Assembly: GCF_001613085.1 (NCBI RefSeq)
Contig: NZ_BDBR01000004.1
Coordinates: 62,001 to 126,000 of the forward strand
DNA length: 64,000 nt
Direction of reading: 5' to 3'
From: Nocardia salmonicida NBRC 13393
GTDB lineage: Bacteria; Actinomycetota; Actinomycetes; Mycobacteriales; Mycobacteriaceae
Made by a program: the position numbers and the translations under genes. The notes below the pieces were generated by a model that was not told the DNA's origin, did no database searches, and saw only the letters and a list, made by a program, of their open reading frames with translations. The stretch's first letter is position 1, and each line of letters starts with the position of its first letter. This document shows, piece by piece, positions 25,695-34,297 of this stretch.

Positions 25695-27617
25695 ATGCCC
25701 CAGGATTTCTTCAACCCGAACACCGCCGACTTCGCGCAGTTCGATCCGGACACGCGCAGGCTGTTGCGCGCGATGGTCGACTGGTTCGAGACTCGCGGCA
25801 AGACTCAACTGCTCGATGACGATCGGTCCCGCGTCTGGCCTGCGGAGTTCCTCGATTTCGCGAAGAAGGAGCGCCTGTTCGCCACCTTCCTCACCCCGGC
25901 GGCCGAAGCGGGCGGTGACCCGAACAAGCGCTGGGACACCGCGCGCAACGCCATGCTGAGCCAGATCTTCGGCTTCTACGGCATGACCTACTGGTACGTC
26001 TGGCAGGTCACCATCCTCGGCCTCGGCCCGATCTGGCAGAGCAGCAACAGCGCGGCCAAGAAGAAGGCGGCGGCCCAGCTCGAATCCGGCGAGATCTTCG
26101 CGTTCGGGCTGTCGGAGAAGGAACACGGCGCCGACGTGTACTCCACCGACATGATCGTCGACCCGCAGCCCGACGGTGGCTACACCGCGACCGGCGGCAA
26201 GTACTACATCGGCAACGGCAACCTGGCCTCGATGGTCTCGGTCTTCGGCCGTCGGTCGGACAAGCCGATCATCGACAGCGCCGCGGCGTTGCGGGGCAAG
26301 CCGACTCAGGAGGATTACGAGGGGTATCTCTTCTTTGTCGCCGACTCCCAGCACGACGCGTACAAGCTGCGCAAGAATGTCGTCAACAGCCAGATCTATG
26401 TCGCGGCTTTCGATCTCGAGAACTACCCCGTCGCCGAGGAGGACATCCTCCACCGCGGCGAGGACGCGTTCCACGCGGCGATGAACACGGTCAACGTGGG
26501 CAAGTTCAACCTCGGCTTCGGCGCGGTCGGCGCCTGTGAGCACTCCTTCTACGAGGCGATCGACCACGCCGAGAACCGGATTCTGTTCGGGCACAGGGTC
26601 ACCGAGTTCCCGCAGGTTCGCGCGCTGATCACCGATTCCTACGCGCGCATCGCCGCGATGAAGCTCTACAGCGCACGCGCGGTGGACTACATGCGTTCGG
26701 CATCGCCGGACGATCGTCGCTACCTGCTGTTCAACGCCATCGAGAAGATGTCGGTGACCCGGCAGGGCCAGCGCGTCATCGAGGACCTCGCCGACGTGAT
26801 CGCCGCGCGCGGGTTCGAGAACGACATGTACTTCCCGGTCGCGATGACGGCCATGTTCGGCCTCCCGCGACTCGAGGGCACCGTCCACGTCAACATGGCG
26901 CTGTCACTGAAGTTCATGGCCAACTACATGTTCCACCCCGCCGATGCCGGCCTGGCCGCGATGCAGTCGCTGCCGGGCGCCTCGGTGGCATCCAAGGGGG
27001 CCACCCGCGCGGTCGCCGGTGCGCTGACCTGGTCCAGTCGCAAGATCACCCCCCGCCTCGGCGCGGTCGTGAAGCCGCTGCGGGCCGAATTCGCCAGTGC
27101 CGCATACGCTCCGGTGCCGTCGCGCCACGACACCGCCGACGACGAGTTCTTGTTCCGGCAGGGCCCCAGCAGCGGCCTGGGTCGCATCCGCTTCGCCGAC
27201 TGGCGCCCGGTCTTCGAGAGCTTCGGCGACATTCCGAACGTGGCGGTGTTCCTCGAACAGGTGCTGGCGCTGCAGGCACTGCTGGCGGTGGCCTCACCGA
27301 CGGCCTCGCAGCAGCAGGACGTGGACTTCTTGTTCGCGTTCGGTGAGCTGTTCACCGCCGTGCCCTACGCGCAGCTGGTGCTGGAGCAAGCGGTCATCGA
27401 CGGCACCGATCCGGCGGTGATCGATCAGATCTTCGACGGCTTCGTGCGCGCCTTCTCCGCCAACGCGCTCAACCTGCACAACAAGCCGACCGCTACCCCC
27501 ACCCAGCAGCGCCGGGCCCTCGACCTGGTGCGGCGGCCGGTCTTCGACCAGGCTCGTTTCGAGCGTGTGCTCGCCAAGGCGCGTGCGCTGGCCGGAACGT
27601 ACGAGATGAAGGCCTGA
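25695..27617 (+). CDS. large acyl-CoA dehydrogenase
   Basis: A 640-aa acyl-CoA dehydrogenase of the long subgroup (about 600 aa, like FadE5-type proteins). The middle contains FGLSEKEHGADVYSTDM and the beta-domain ATGGKYYIGNGN, then NVGKFNLGFGAVG and a C-terminal helical extension. It should oxidise long or unusual acyl-CoAs with FAD. ATG 25695 has AGGAGG 7 nt upstream; the frame extension to 25626 overlaps the divergent promoter. No electron-transfer flavoprotein is encoded nearby. Substrate not predictable; the adjacent TetR suggests induction by its own substrate class. Confidence 0.85.
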   Translation: MPQDFFNPNTADFAQFDPDTRRLLRAMVDWFETRGKTQLLDDDRSRVWPAEFLDFAKKERLFATFLTPAAEAGGDPNKRWDTARNAMLSQIFGFYGMTYWYVWQVTILGLGPIWQSSNSAAKKKAAAQLESGEIFAFGLSEKEHGADVYSTDMIVDPQPDGGYTATGGKYYIGNGNLASMVSVFGRRSDKPIIDSAAALRGKPTQEDYEGYLFFVADSQHDAYKLRKNVVNSQIYVAAFDLENYPVAEEDILHRGEDAFHAAMNTVNVGKFNLGFGAVGACEHSFYEAIDHAENRILFGHRVTEFPQVRALITDSYARIAAMKLYSARAVDYMRSASPDDRRYLLFNAIEKMSVTRQGQRVIEDLADVIAARGFENDMYFPVAMTAMFGLPRLEGTVHVNMALSLKFMANYMFHPADAGLAAMQSLPGASVASKGATRAVAGALTWSSRKITPRLGAVVKPLRAEFASAAYAPVPSRHDTADDEFLFRQGPSSGLGRIRFADWRPVFESFGDIPNVAVFLEQVLALQALLAVASPTASQQQDVDFLFAFGELFTAVPYAQLVLEQAVIDGTDPAVIDQIFDGFVRAFSANALNLHNKPTATPTQQRRALDLVRRPVFDQARFERVLAKARALAGTYEMKA

Positions 27618-27631
27618 CCCGGCAACCGGAG

Positions 27632-28339
27632 TCAGTCGAGCGGCGGCGCGGTTTCGGTGATGGTGGCCAGCGTCGCCGCCACCGACATATCGGGCTTGAT
27701 GACGACGCCCTTCTCCCGGAGAAAGCCGTCGAACAACTGGACGACGGCATTGGTCGTCCGATCGACGAACAATGCCGTCGGTTCCGGCAGCGGGACAGGA
27801 TCGGTGTCGAGCCAGAGGTCGGTGACGGCCATGACGAAACCGACGATGCCGCGCAGCAGATGATCGATACCGTCGGTATCGAGCGCGACCGAGGACAGCA
27901 CACTGCGGCTGCGCTCGGCGAGATCGTGCGAGAGGCGACGACCGATGTCCAACGGCCGGGCAGACGGGTCGGCGCTCGACACGCTCTGGGTGAGCACGAG
28001 GAAACGGAACACATCGGGATGCTCGGCGATGACCCCGGCGTAGGCGGTGAGGAACCGATGGATCGTGGCACGTGGCGGCTGCATGATCAGCGAAAGATCC
28101 GGCGCGACGGCGGCGTAGACCTGCGCGACGAGCCAATCCGACACCGCGCCGTCGAGTTCGGATTTGTCGGCGAACATCCGGTACAGACGCGGTTTGGCCA
28201 CGCCCATCTCCCGGGCCAGCGTTTCCATGCTCACCTGGGGTCCGTCGCGGTCGATGCACCGCACCGCACCCGCGATGACTTGTTCGCGGGTGAGCAACCG
28301 TACTGGCGACCGGCGCACCGGCCTCGACGATGTAGTCAC
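27632..28339 (-). CDS. TetR-family regulator of the 28.5-33.3 kb operon
   Basis: A 235-aa TetR protein with helix-turn-helix VSMETLAREMGVAKPRLYRMFADKSELDGA and a long C-terminal effector domain. The GTG start at 28339 faces the epoxide-hydrolase-like gene across 211 bp containing the GGTACC-type palindrome. Its recognition segment resembles that of the TetR at 9444-10127. It is convergent with the acyl-CoA dehydrogenase gene, 14 bp apart. It probably represses the divergent operon. Confidence 0.88.
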   Translation of the reverse strand: MTTSSRPVRRSPVRLLTREQVIAGAVRCIDRDGPQVSMETLAREMGVAKPRLYRMFADKSELDGAVSDWLVAQVYAAVAPDLSLIMQPPRATIHRFLTAYAGVIAEHPDVFRFLVLTQSVSSADPSARPLDIGRRLSHDLAERSRSVLSSVALDTDGIDHLLRGIVGFVMAVTDLWLDTDPVPLPEPTALFVDRTTNAVVQLFDGFLREKGVVIKPDMSVAATLATITETAPPLD

Positions 28340-28488
28340 TGTTCTCCCTGATCCGCCCTTCGCGTACGGCCAGGATAGCGGCGTGCGGCGACGGCTCCGC
28401 CGCCCTGTCGCGGGCAGTCTCGGCGGTCTTGTTGACAGCGGGCCGCGAGATCCTCAAGATATTCCCGATACCCCGCGTACCGCATATC

Positions 28489-28503
28489 GGTACCGCCGGT
28501 ACT
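28489..28503. promoter_or_regulatory. TetR-type operator of the PF10118 operon
   Basis: GGTACC-GCC-GGTACT, with the tighter palindrome GTACCG-C-CGGTAC inside, and a further GTACCG half-site to its left (28477-28482). It lies 48 bp before ATG 28551. Core and spacing equal those of the operator at 9398-9412. Confidence 0.75.
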
Positions 28504-28550
28504 ATCGATTGTGCACGGAGCAACGAAGCCCCGTGCGGAAGGAGTCTCGT

Positions 28551-29477
28551 ATGACGCGCGAAACCGGCACCGACAATCCCGGGGCAGCGTCATCCAGATC
28601 GCATCTGGTGCGCAACGGCGACATATCGCTCGCTGTCTACGAATTCGGTCCCGAAGACGGCATTCCGGTGGTCCTGGTCCACGGGTGGCCCGATACCCAT
28701 CACCTGTGGGACGGCGTCGTGCCGCTGCTGTCGGGCAAATATCGCGTGATCTCCTACGACACTCGCGGGTACGGCCGATCCAGCGCGCCGACCGAGGTAT
28801 CGGCCTACGAGCTGAATCGTCTCGCGACCGACTTCTTCGCCGTGGTGGAGGCTGTCAGCCCCACCGAACCCGTGCACGTCGTGGCCCACGACTGGGGCTC
28901 GGTCCAGGTCTGGGAAGCGGTGTGTGAGCCGGGCGCGGACCAGTACGTGGCGTCGTTCACCTCGATCTCGGGCCCGAACCTCGACCACCTGGCCACCTGG
29001 ATGCGCCGTGGCGTGCTGTCGGGTACGCCGCGCGGCATCTGGGGCACGCTCAGCCAGTGCCTGTCGTCGGCCTACACCACCTTCTTCATGCTGCCGATCC
29101 TGCCGGGCCTGTTCTTCCGGCTCGTGGGCACCGAGAAGAGCTGGAAGTTGTTCCTTCGCGTGATCGAGGGCACCCCCGCCGAGCAGATCTCGCTGGCTCC
29201 GACCCTGAAACAGGACATGATCTCGGGGCTGCGCTTCTACAAGGCCAACATCATCGCCCGCATGTTCGGGCCACGGGAACGACGCACCACCGTTCCGGTG
29301 CAGTTGCTCGTGAACACCCGTGACATCGCCGTGCGCCCCGCGGGCTACGACGACACCGCGAAGTGGGCCGATCAGGTCGTGCGACACGACCTGTCGCGCG
29401 GGCACTGGCTGCCCTACTCCGACCCCGCCGCGATCGCCGGATACGCCGACGCGTTCATCCAGGCTCAGCCCAAGTAA
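28551..29477 (+). CDS. epoxide-hydrolase-like alpha/beta hydrolase
   Basis: A 308-aa soluble alpha/beta hydrolase. The oxyanion motif is HGWPDTHHLW, and the nucleophile elbow VAHDWGS carries aspartate, as in epoxide hydrolases and haloalkane dehalogenases; the HGWP and TRGYGRSS motifs favour an epoxide hydrolase. The late His lies in RGHWLPY. ATG 28551 follows GGAAGGAG; the long upstream frame is a shadow. It is the first gene of an operon continuing through an amidohydrolase, a ferritin-like protein and a reductase, so it may open an epoxide made by that oxygenase (inference). A cap domain of about 90 residues is present. Confidence 0.88.
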   Translation: MTRETGTDNPGAASSRSHLVRNGDISLAVYEFGPEDGIPVVLVHGWPDTHHLWDGVVPLLSGKYRVISYDTRGYGRSSAPTEVSAYELNRLATDFFAVVEAVSPTEPVHVVAHDWGSVQVWEAVCEPGADQYVASFTSISGPNLDHLATWMRRGVLSGTPRGIWGTLSQCLSSAYTTFFMLPILPGLFFRLVGTEKSWKLFLRVIEGTPAEQISLAPTLKQDMISGLRFYKANIIARMFGPRERRTTVPVQLLVNTRDIAVRPAGYDDTAKWADQVVRHDLSRGHWLPYSDPAAIAGYADAFIQAQPK

Positions 29478-29498
29478 CGACGAATGAGAGAAAAGCCA

Positions 29499-31277
29499 AT
29501 GCTCGACTTCGACATCGTCATTACCGACGGTCGCTGGTTCGACGGCACCGGGGCCGCGTCCGCACAGCGCACTATCGGCATCCGCGACGGCATCGTCGAG
29601 GCCGTCTCGGTGGACCCGCTGCCGATCGGCGCCGACACCGAGGTGATCGACGCCGCGGGCAAGTGGGTGCTGCCCGGCTTCGTCGACGTCCACACCCACT
29701 ACGACGCCGAAATGCTGATCAAGCCCGAATTATCGGAGTCGCTGCGCCACGGCGTCACCACGGTCGTCGTCGGCAACTGCTCGCTGTCGACGGTCCTGGC
29801 CTCCAACGCCGACTGCGCGGATCTGTTCAGCCGGGTCGAGGCCGTGCCCCGCGACGCGGTGCACGGCGCCCTCGACAAGCACCGCACCTGGTCGGATCCC
29901 GGCGAGTACGCCAAGGCGCTCGACGCGTTGCCGTTGGGCCCCAACGTCGCCGCGTTCCTCGGACACTCCGATCTGCGCACCCATGTGCTCGGGCTCGGCC
30001 GGGCGGTCACCCGCGACACCGAACCCACCGCCGCCGAGATCGAGCAGATGACCACCCTGCTCGACGCGGCGATCGACGCCGGCTTCCTCGGGCTGTCGTC
30101 GATGACTAACAAGCTCGACAAGATCGACGGCGACGAATACCGGTCGCGGTCGCTGCCGTCGACCTACACCCGCGGCAAAGAGGTGCGCGCGCTCAACAAG
30201 GTGTTGCGCAAGCGGGACCGGGTGCTGCAGAGCGCCCCGACGGTCAGCCTGAGCCCCAACATCGCCAAGTTCTTCCTCGCCAGCGCCGGCATCGGCCGAC
30301 CCCGGCTGCGCACCTCGCTGTTGTCGGCGGCCGACTCCAAGGCCTACCCGCCGCTGGTGTGGTTCATGCTCTACGCCGCGCCGCTGCTGAATCGCTTCGC
30401 CCGCACCAACTTCCGGTGGCAGCATCTGCCCGTGCCGTTCACCGTCTACGCCGACGGTATCGACCTGGTGGTGTTCGAGGAGTTCGGCGCCGGCGCCGCG
30501 GCCCTGCACCTCAAAGACCAGGTCGAACGCAACGAGCTGCTCCAGAGCGAGCCGTACCGTCGCTGGTTCCGCAAGCAGTACGACAACAAGTTCACCCCCC
30601 GCATCTGGCACCGCAACTTCTTCGACGCCGAGATCATCGCCTGCCCCGACGAGTCGGTGGTCGGCAAGTCGATCGGCCAGGTCGGCAAGGACCGTGGCCT
30701 GCACCCGGTCGACGCCTACCTCGACATGGTTGTCGAATACGGCCCGGCGCTGCGGTGGCGCACGACGATCGCCAACGATCGCCCCGACTACCTGAACAAG
30801 CTCGCCGCGAGCCCGGGCGTGCAGATGGGATTCGGCGACGCGGGCGCGCACCTGCGCAACATGTCATTCTACAACTTCGGGCTGCGTCTGCTCGAAAGAG
30901 TGCTGCGCGCCCAGGAATCCGGCACGCCGTTCCTGAGTCTGGAACGTGCCGTTCACCGCCTCACCGGCGAGCTCGCCGACTGGTACCAGATCGACGCCGG
31001 TCACCTGCGCGAAGGCGGTCGAGCCGACCTGGTCGTCATCGACCCGGCCGGACTCGACGAGGAGGTACACCGGCTCCACGAAGCGCCGCTCCCCGAATTC
31101 GGCCTGGACCGGATGGTCAACCGCAACGACCGCGCCGTCGTCGCGACCGTCGTCAACGGCCGCCGAGTCTTCGGCGAGGGCGAAGTAGCGCCCGGAATCG
31201 GCGCGGACTGGGGAACCGGGCGGTTCCTGCGCGCAGGACATGCCGACTCCGCTCCCCAGGCACAGGAGACCCGATGA
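29499..31277 (+). CDS. amidohydrolase (D-aminoacylase / PF07969 type)
   Basis: A 592-aa metal-dependent amidohydrolase. Metal ligands appear in GFVDVHTHYDAEM (HxH), AFLGHSDLRTHVLG, and GFGDAGAHLRNM (late Asp). The scaffold DFDIVITDGRWFDGTGA is that of N-acyl-D-amino-acid deacylases, but many homologues hydrolyse other amides or cyclic compounds. ATG 29499 has a GAGAGAAA site about 8 nt upstream; ATG 29484, in frame, is possible. The stop overlaps the next start (ATGA). It probably acts on an amide or lactone intermediate of the operon's pathway (inference). Confidence 0.85.
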   Translation: MLDFDIVITDGRWFDGTGAASAQRTIGIRDGIVEAVSVDPLPIGADTEVIDAAGKWVLPGFVDVHTHYDAEMLIKPELSESLRHGVTTVVVGNCSLSTVLASNADCADLFSRVEAVPRDAVHGALDKHRTWSDPGEYAKALDALPLGPNVAAFLGHSDLRTHVLGLGRAVTRDTEPTAAEIEQMTTLLDAAIDAGFLGLSSMTNKLDKIDGDEYRSRSLPSTYTRGKEVRALNKVLRKRDRVLQSAPTVSLSPNIAKFFLASAGIGRPRLRTSLLSAADSKAYPPLVWFMLYAAPLLNRFARTNFRWQHLPVPFTVYADGIDLVVFEEFGAGAAALHLKDQVERNELLQSEPYRRWFRKQYDNKFTPRIWHRNFFDAEIIACPDESVVGKSIGQVGKDRGLHPVDAYLDMVVEYGPALRWRTTIANDRPDYLNKLAASPGVQMGFGDAGAHLRNMSFYNFGLRLLERVLRAQESGTPFLSLERAVHRLTGELADWYQIDAGHLREGGRADLVVIDPAGLDEEVHRLHEAPLPEFGLDRMVNRNDRAVVATVVNGRRVFGEGEVAPGIGADWGTGRFLRAGHADSAPQAQETR

Positions 31278-32173
31278 AACTCCCGAACCGGCGTGCGGCC
31301 AAGACCCCGCGCACACCTGATGTCGCCCTGCAGGCACGCAATGTGAAGTTCGACTGGACCTCGGCACCACTGCACTGGATGCCGTCCGAGCCGATCGCCT
31401 CGCACGTGGTGAACTCGCTGAACCTGCTGCTGCCCGAGGGCGAGCGGATGTTCTGCGCCACCTACCGCGACGCCCTCCCCTACGTGCGGGATGCGAAGGT
31501 GCGCGAGGCAATGCTCGGGTTCATCGGCCAGGAGTCGATGCACGCCGAAACCCACGCCAAGGTGCTCGATCAGGTTTTCGCCGCCCACCACATCGACACC
31601 GCGCCCTACACCCGCCAGATGGAGTACGTCTTCCGCAACTCGCTCGGCGCGCGCGAGGGCAGCCCACAAGCGGCCCAGACCCGCCTGGTCGAACGGTTGA
31701 CGTTCATCGCCAGCCTCGAGCACTTCTTCGCGTGGCTCGGTGACTGGATCCTCAACGCCGACTTGGAATCCCACGGCGCCGAACCACGCGTACTCGACCT
31801 GTTCCGCTGGCACGGCGCCGAGGAAGTCGAGCATCGCAGCGTCGCCCACGATGTCGCGATCTACTTCGGGGCCGGATACATCCGGCGGGCGGGAATCATG
31901 CTGCTCGTCATCCCGATCCTGCTCAGCTTGCTCGTGCGCGGCACGAAGTACCTGGTCAATCAGGATCCGGAGCTGCCGAATATCGGCTACCCGCGGCTGA
32001 TCTGGAAGATTCTGGGAGCGATGCGCCGGGGCGCGCTGCCGGGCATTCCGGCCCTGCTGATCAGTGCCGGGTCCACGTTCAATCCCCGCTACGACCCGGC
32101 GAATGTGGGCTCCACCGAACAGGCGATCGCCTATCTGGCCAAGTCGCCGGCAGCCAGGGCGGCCGCCCAGTGA
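31274..32173 (+). CDS. PF10118 ferritin-like protein (predicted metal-dependent hydrolase)
   Basis: A 299-aa member of the PF10118 family, named a hydrolase in databases but with a di-iron ferritin-like pattern: Glu57 in LPEGERMF, GQESMHAETH (Glu87, His90, His94), SLEHFFAWLG, and HGAEEVEHRSVAHDV. A hydrophobic segment (AGIMLLVIPILLSLLV) may be a membrane helix. The gene directly after encodes a 2Fe-2S flavoprotein reductase overlapping by 4 nt, which fits a two-component oxygenase better than a hydrolase (inference). Length is normal for the family. Confidence 0.82.
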   Translation: MKLPNRRAAKTPRTPDVALQARNVKFDWTSAPLHWMPSEPIASHVVNSLNLLLPEGERMFCATYRDALPYVRDAKVREAMLGFIGQESMHAETHAKVLDQVFAAHHIDTAPYTRQMEYVFRNSLGAREGSPQAAQTRLVERLTFIASLEHFFAWLGDWILNADLESHGAEPRVLDLFRWHGAEEVEHRSVAHDVAIYFGAGYIRRAGIMLLVIPILLSLLVRGTKYLVNQDPELPNIGYPRLIWKILGAMRRGALPGIPALLISAGSTFNPRYDPANVGSTEQAIAYLAKSPAARAAAQ

Positions 32174-33276
32174 CCGTCTACCCCGCACCCACGGTGATCC
32201 CGCCGGACCTGTACGGCAAACACGAGCACGACCCGACGACCAGAGTGCTCGACACGGTCGCCAACCTGCGCGTGCGCTGGTCTACCTTGATCAACCGCCG
32301 CCCCCTGCTCACCAGGGCCGACGACGCCCGCTTTCCGGTGGTCGTCACCGACCGGGTGCTGGTGGCCGAGGACCAGGCCGTCATCAACCTGGGGCTGCGC
32401 GCACCCGATGGCGCTCAGCTGCCCCGGTGGGCGCCGGGCGCGCACATCGACATCGAGCTGCCGTCCGGGCGCCTACGGCAGTACTCGCTGTGTGGCGACC
32501 CGGCCGAAACCGGGGAGTACCGCATCGCGGTGCGCCGCATTCCGCACGGTGGCGGCGGGTCGATCGAGATCCACGACGAGCTGACGGTCGGTACCGCGGT
32601 GGTGATCCGCGGGCCGCGCAACGCGTTCCCGTTCGCGCCCCCTGGGCGTGGCTCGTCGGCGAAACGCCTGCATTTCGTCGCGGGCGGCATCGGCATCACC
32701 CCGATCCTGGCGATGGCGCGGGCCGCCGACCGGCTCGGCATCGCCTGGACCCTGGTCTATTGCGGGCGAAGCCGCGACACCCTGCCCTTCCTCGACGAGC
32801 TCGCCGAACTCCGCGGACACGTGGTGGTGCGCACCGATGACGAGCACGGAACACCCAGTGCTACAGATCTTCTCGACGGCGTCGACCACGACACGGCGAT
32901 CTACTGCTGTGGACCCACCCCGATGACGGCCGTCCTGGTCGCCGCTGTGCGCACGATGCCCGGCATCGAATTCCATTCCGAAAGATTCTCTCCCGCACCG
33001 GTTGTCGACGGCACCGCGTTCGAGGTGGAGTTGACGAGCACGGGTGAGGTCATCGCCGTCGGCGCGGACCAGACCATGCTCGACGCACTACTGGCGGTGC
33101 GCCCCGACCAGCCCTACTCGTGTCGCCAGGGCTTCTGTCGCACCTGCGTCGTCCGCGTCACCGACGGCACCCCCGACCACCGCGACGGCGCGCTGACCCC
33201 CGAGGAACGCGCCGCCGGGGTGACGCTGGCGTGCGTCTCCCGCTGCGCGGGAAAGCGCTTGGTTCTCGACCTCTGA
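32170..33276 (+). CDS. PDR/VanB-type flavin reductase with 2Fe-2S domain
   Basis: A 368-aa oxygenase reductase: FAD/FMN domain (LPSGRLRQYSLCG), NAD(P) domain (FVAGGIGITPILAMARAA and IYCCGPTPM), then a plant-type ferredoxin domain with Cys318, Cys323, Cys326 and Cys355 (CRQGFCRTC). It passes electrons from NAD(P)H to a terminal oxygenase; the PF10118 protein encoded just before is the natural partner. GTG 32170 overlaps that gene's stop. The N-terminal ~45 residues before the flavin domain are an extension of unclear role. Confidence 0.92.
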   Translation: MTVYPAPTVIPPDLYGKHEHDPTTRVLDTVANLRVRWSTLINRRPLLTRADDARFPVVVTDRVLVAEDQAVINLGLRAPDGAQLPRWAPGAHIDIELPSGRLRQYSLCGDPAETGEYRIAVRRIPHGGGGSIEIHDELTVGTAVVIRGPRNAFPFAPPGRGSSAKRLHFVAGGIGITPILAMARAADRLGIAWTLVYCGRSRDTLPFLDELAELRGHVVVRTDDEHGTPSATDLLDGVDHDTAIYCCGPTPMTAVLVAAVRTMPGIEFHSERFSPAPVVDGTAFEVELTSTGEVIAVGADQTMLDALLAVRPDQPYSCRQGFCRTCVVRVTDGTPDHRDGALTPEERAAGVTLACVSRCAGKRLVLDL

Positions 33277-33388
33277 GCCCGAGCGCGGGTCTTTTCCGTC
33301 TCATCCCCCACGGGTCAATCGACATCGAAGAACACCACTGTCCGCGTAGTGTGCGACGTGCAATACCGTTCGCACACAAGGAGTTTCC

Positions 33389-34261
33389 GTGGCGTCCTCT
33401 CTGATCAAACGTCTGGCCGCACTGTTCGGCGCGTCCTGCGCAGCCCTACTACTCGCGGTACCGGCGGCCGCGCCCGGCCATGCCGACCGGGCAGTTCTCG
33501 AAAGTCCGGCCGACGAATGCCCGACACCGCCGAACTACCCCGGCAACATCGGGTTCGAAGGTCGGCACTACCGCGTTCACGTCCCGTCAGGCGTGCCGGC
33601 GGGGGCACCGCTCGTGGTCGCCATCCACGGTGGTTACGACTCGCCCGAAAGCGTCGAGGCGGCGTGGGGGTGGAACGCCCTCGCCGATCAGCACAAGTTC
33701 ATCGTCGTCTACCCCCGGGGTACCAAGAAGGAGTGCAAGACGGACGGCTCCCCTGGTTGGGGCTGGAACGCCGATGCGGCCGACGTCACGCATATCAAGA
33801 ACGTCGTCAACGCGGTCGCCACGCAATACGGGGTGAACCGCGATCGGGTCCATCTCACAGGCCATTCCAACGGTGGTCAGATGGCCTCGCGCGCGGCCTG
33901 CACCGCACCGGAGGTGTTCGCCTCGGGCGCCGTGTACGCACCCGCGCCCCCGCCGACCGGCTGCAATCCCGCCCGCGCGGTCTCGTGGGGCGTGTTCGCC
34001 TCGGCGAGCGATCCCATCGTCCTCGAGCCCATCGCCTACGGCCACGTCATGTACTGGAGCTGGGAAAACCGTCCGTGCCAGAACGAGCAGCCCGGCGGCG
34101 GCACCGACATCAAGGATTCAAGGCACTGGGACTGCGAGTCCGGCACCGAGGTGCTGTGGCGGGTCTACAACGGCGGCAGCCATACCTGGCCGACGGGCGC
34201 GCGGCGCACCGAGATGATGAACCGGATGTGGCAGTTGTTCCAGGACAACCCGCGCCCGTAA
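33389..34261 (+). CDS. secreted PHB-depolymerase-family esterase
   Basis: A 290-aa exported esterase (LpqC/feruloyl-esterase-like). Signal peptide through about PGHAD (residue 33); nucleophile elbow GHSNGG; oxyanion region VAIHGGYDSPE; late His in GGSHTWP. Six or so cysteines in the mature part suggest disulfides. GTG 33389 has AAGGAG 7 nt upstream. It starts 112 bp after the reductase gene and seems independent. Substrate may be polyhydroxybutyrate, feruloyl or acetyl esters; the family does not decide. Confidence 0.88.
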   Translation: MASSLIKRLAALFGASCAALLLAVPAAAPGHADRAVLESPADECPTPPNYPGNIGFEGRHYRVHVPSGVPAGAPLVVAIHGGYDSPESVEAAWGWNALADQHKFIVVYPRGTKKECKTDGSPGWGWNADAADVTHIKNVVNAVATQYGVNRDRVHLTGHSNGGQMASRAACTAPEVFASGAVYAPAPPPTGCNPARAVSWGVFASASDPIVLEPIAYGHVMYWSWENRPCQNEQPGGGTDIKDSRHWDCESGTEVLWRVYNGGSHTWPTGARRTEMMNRMWQLFQDNPRP

Positions 34262-34297
34262 CGCCCCCGGTGCAAGGGCTGGTCGCCGCGCCCCGGC

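Noticed and set aside
31274..32173. A simple hydrolase, as the PF10118 name suggests
   Set aside because: The Glu/His pairs of a di-iron ferritin-like site and the overlapping reductase gene favour an oxygenase; the name is not based on visible catalytic residues.
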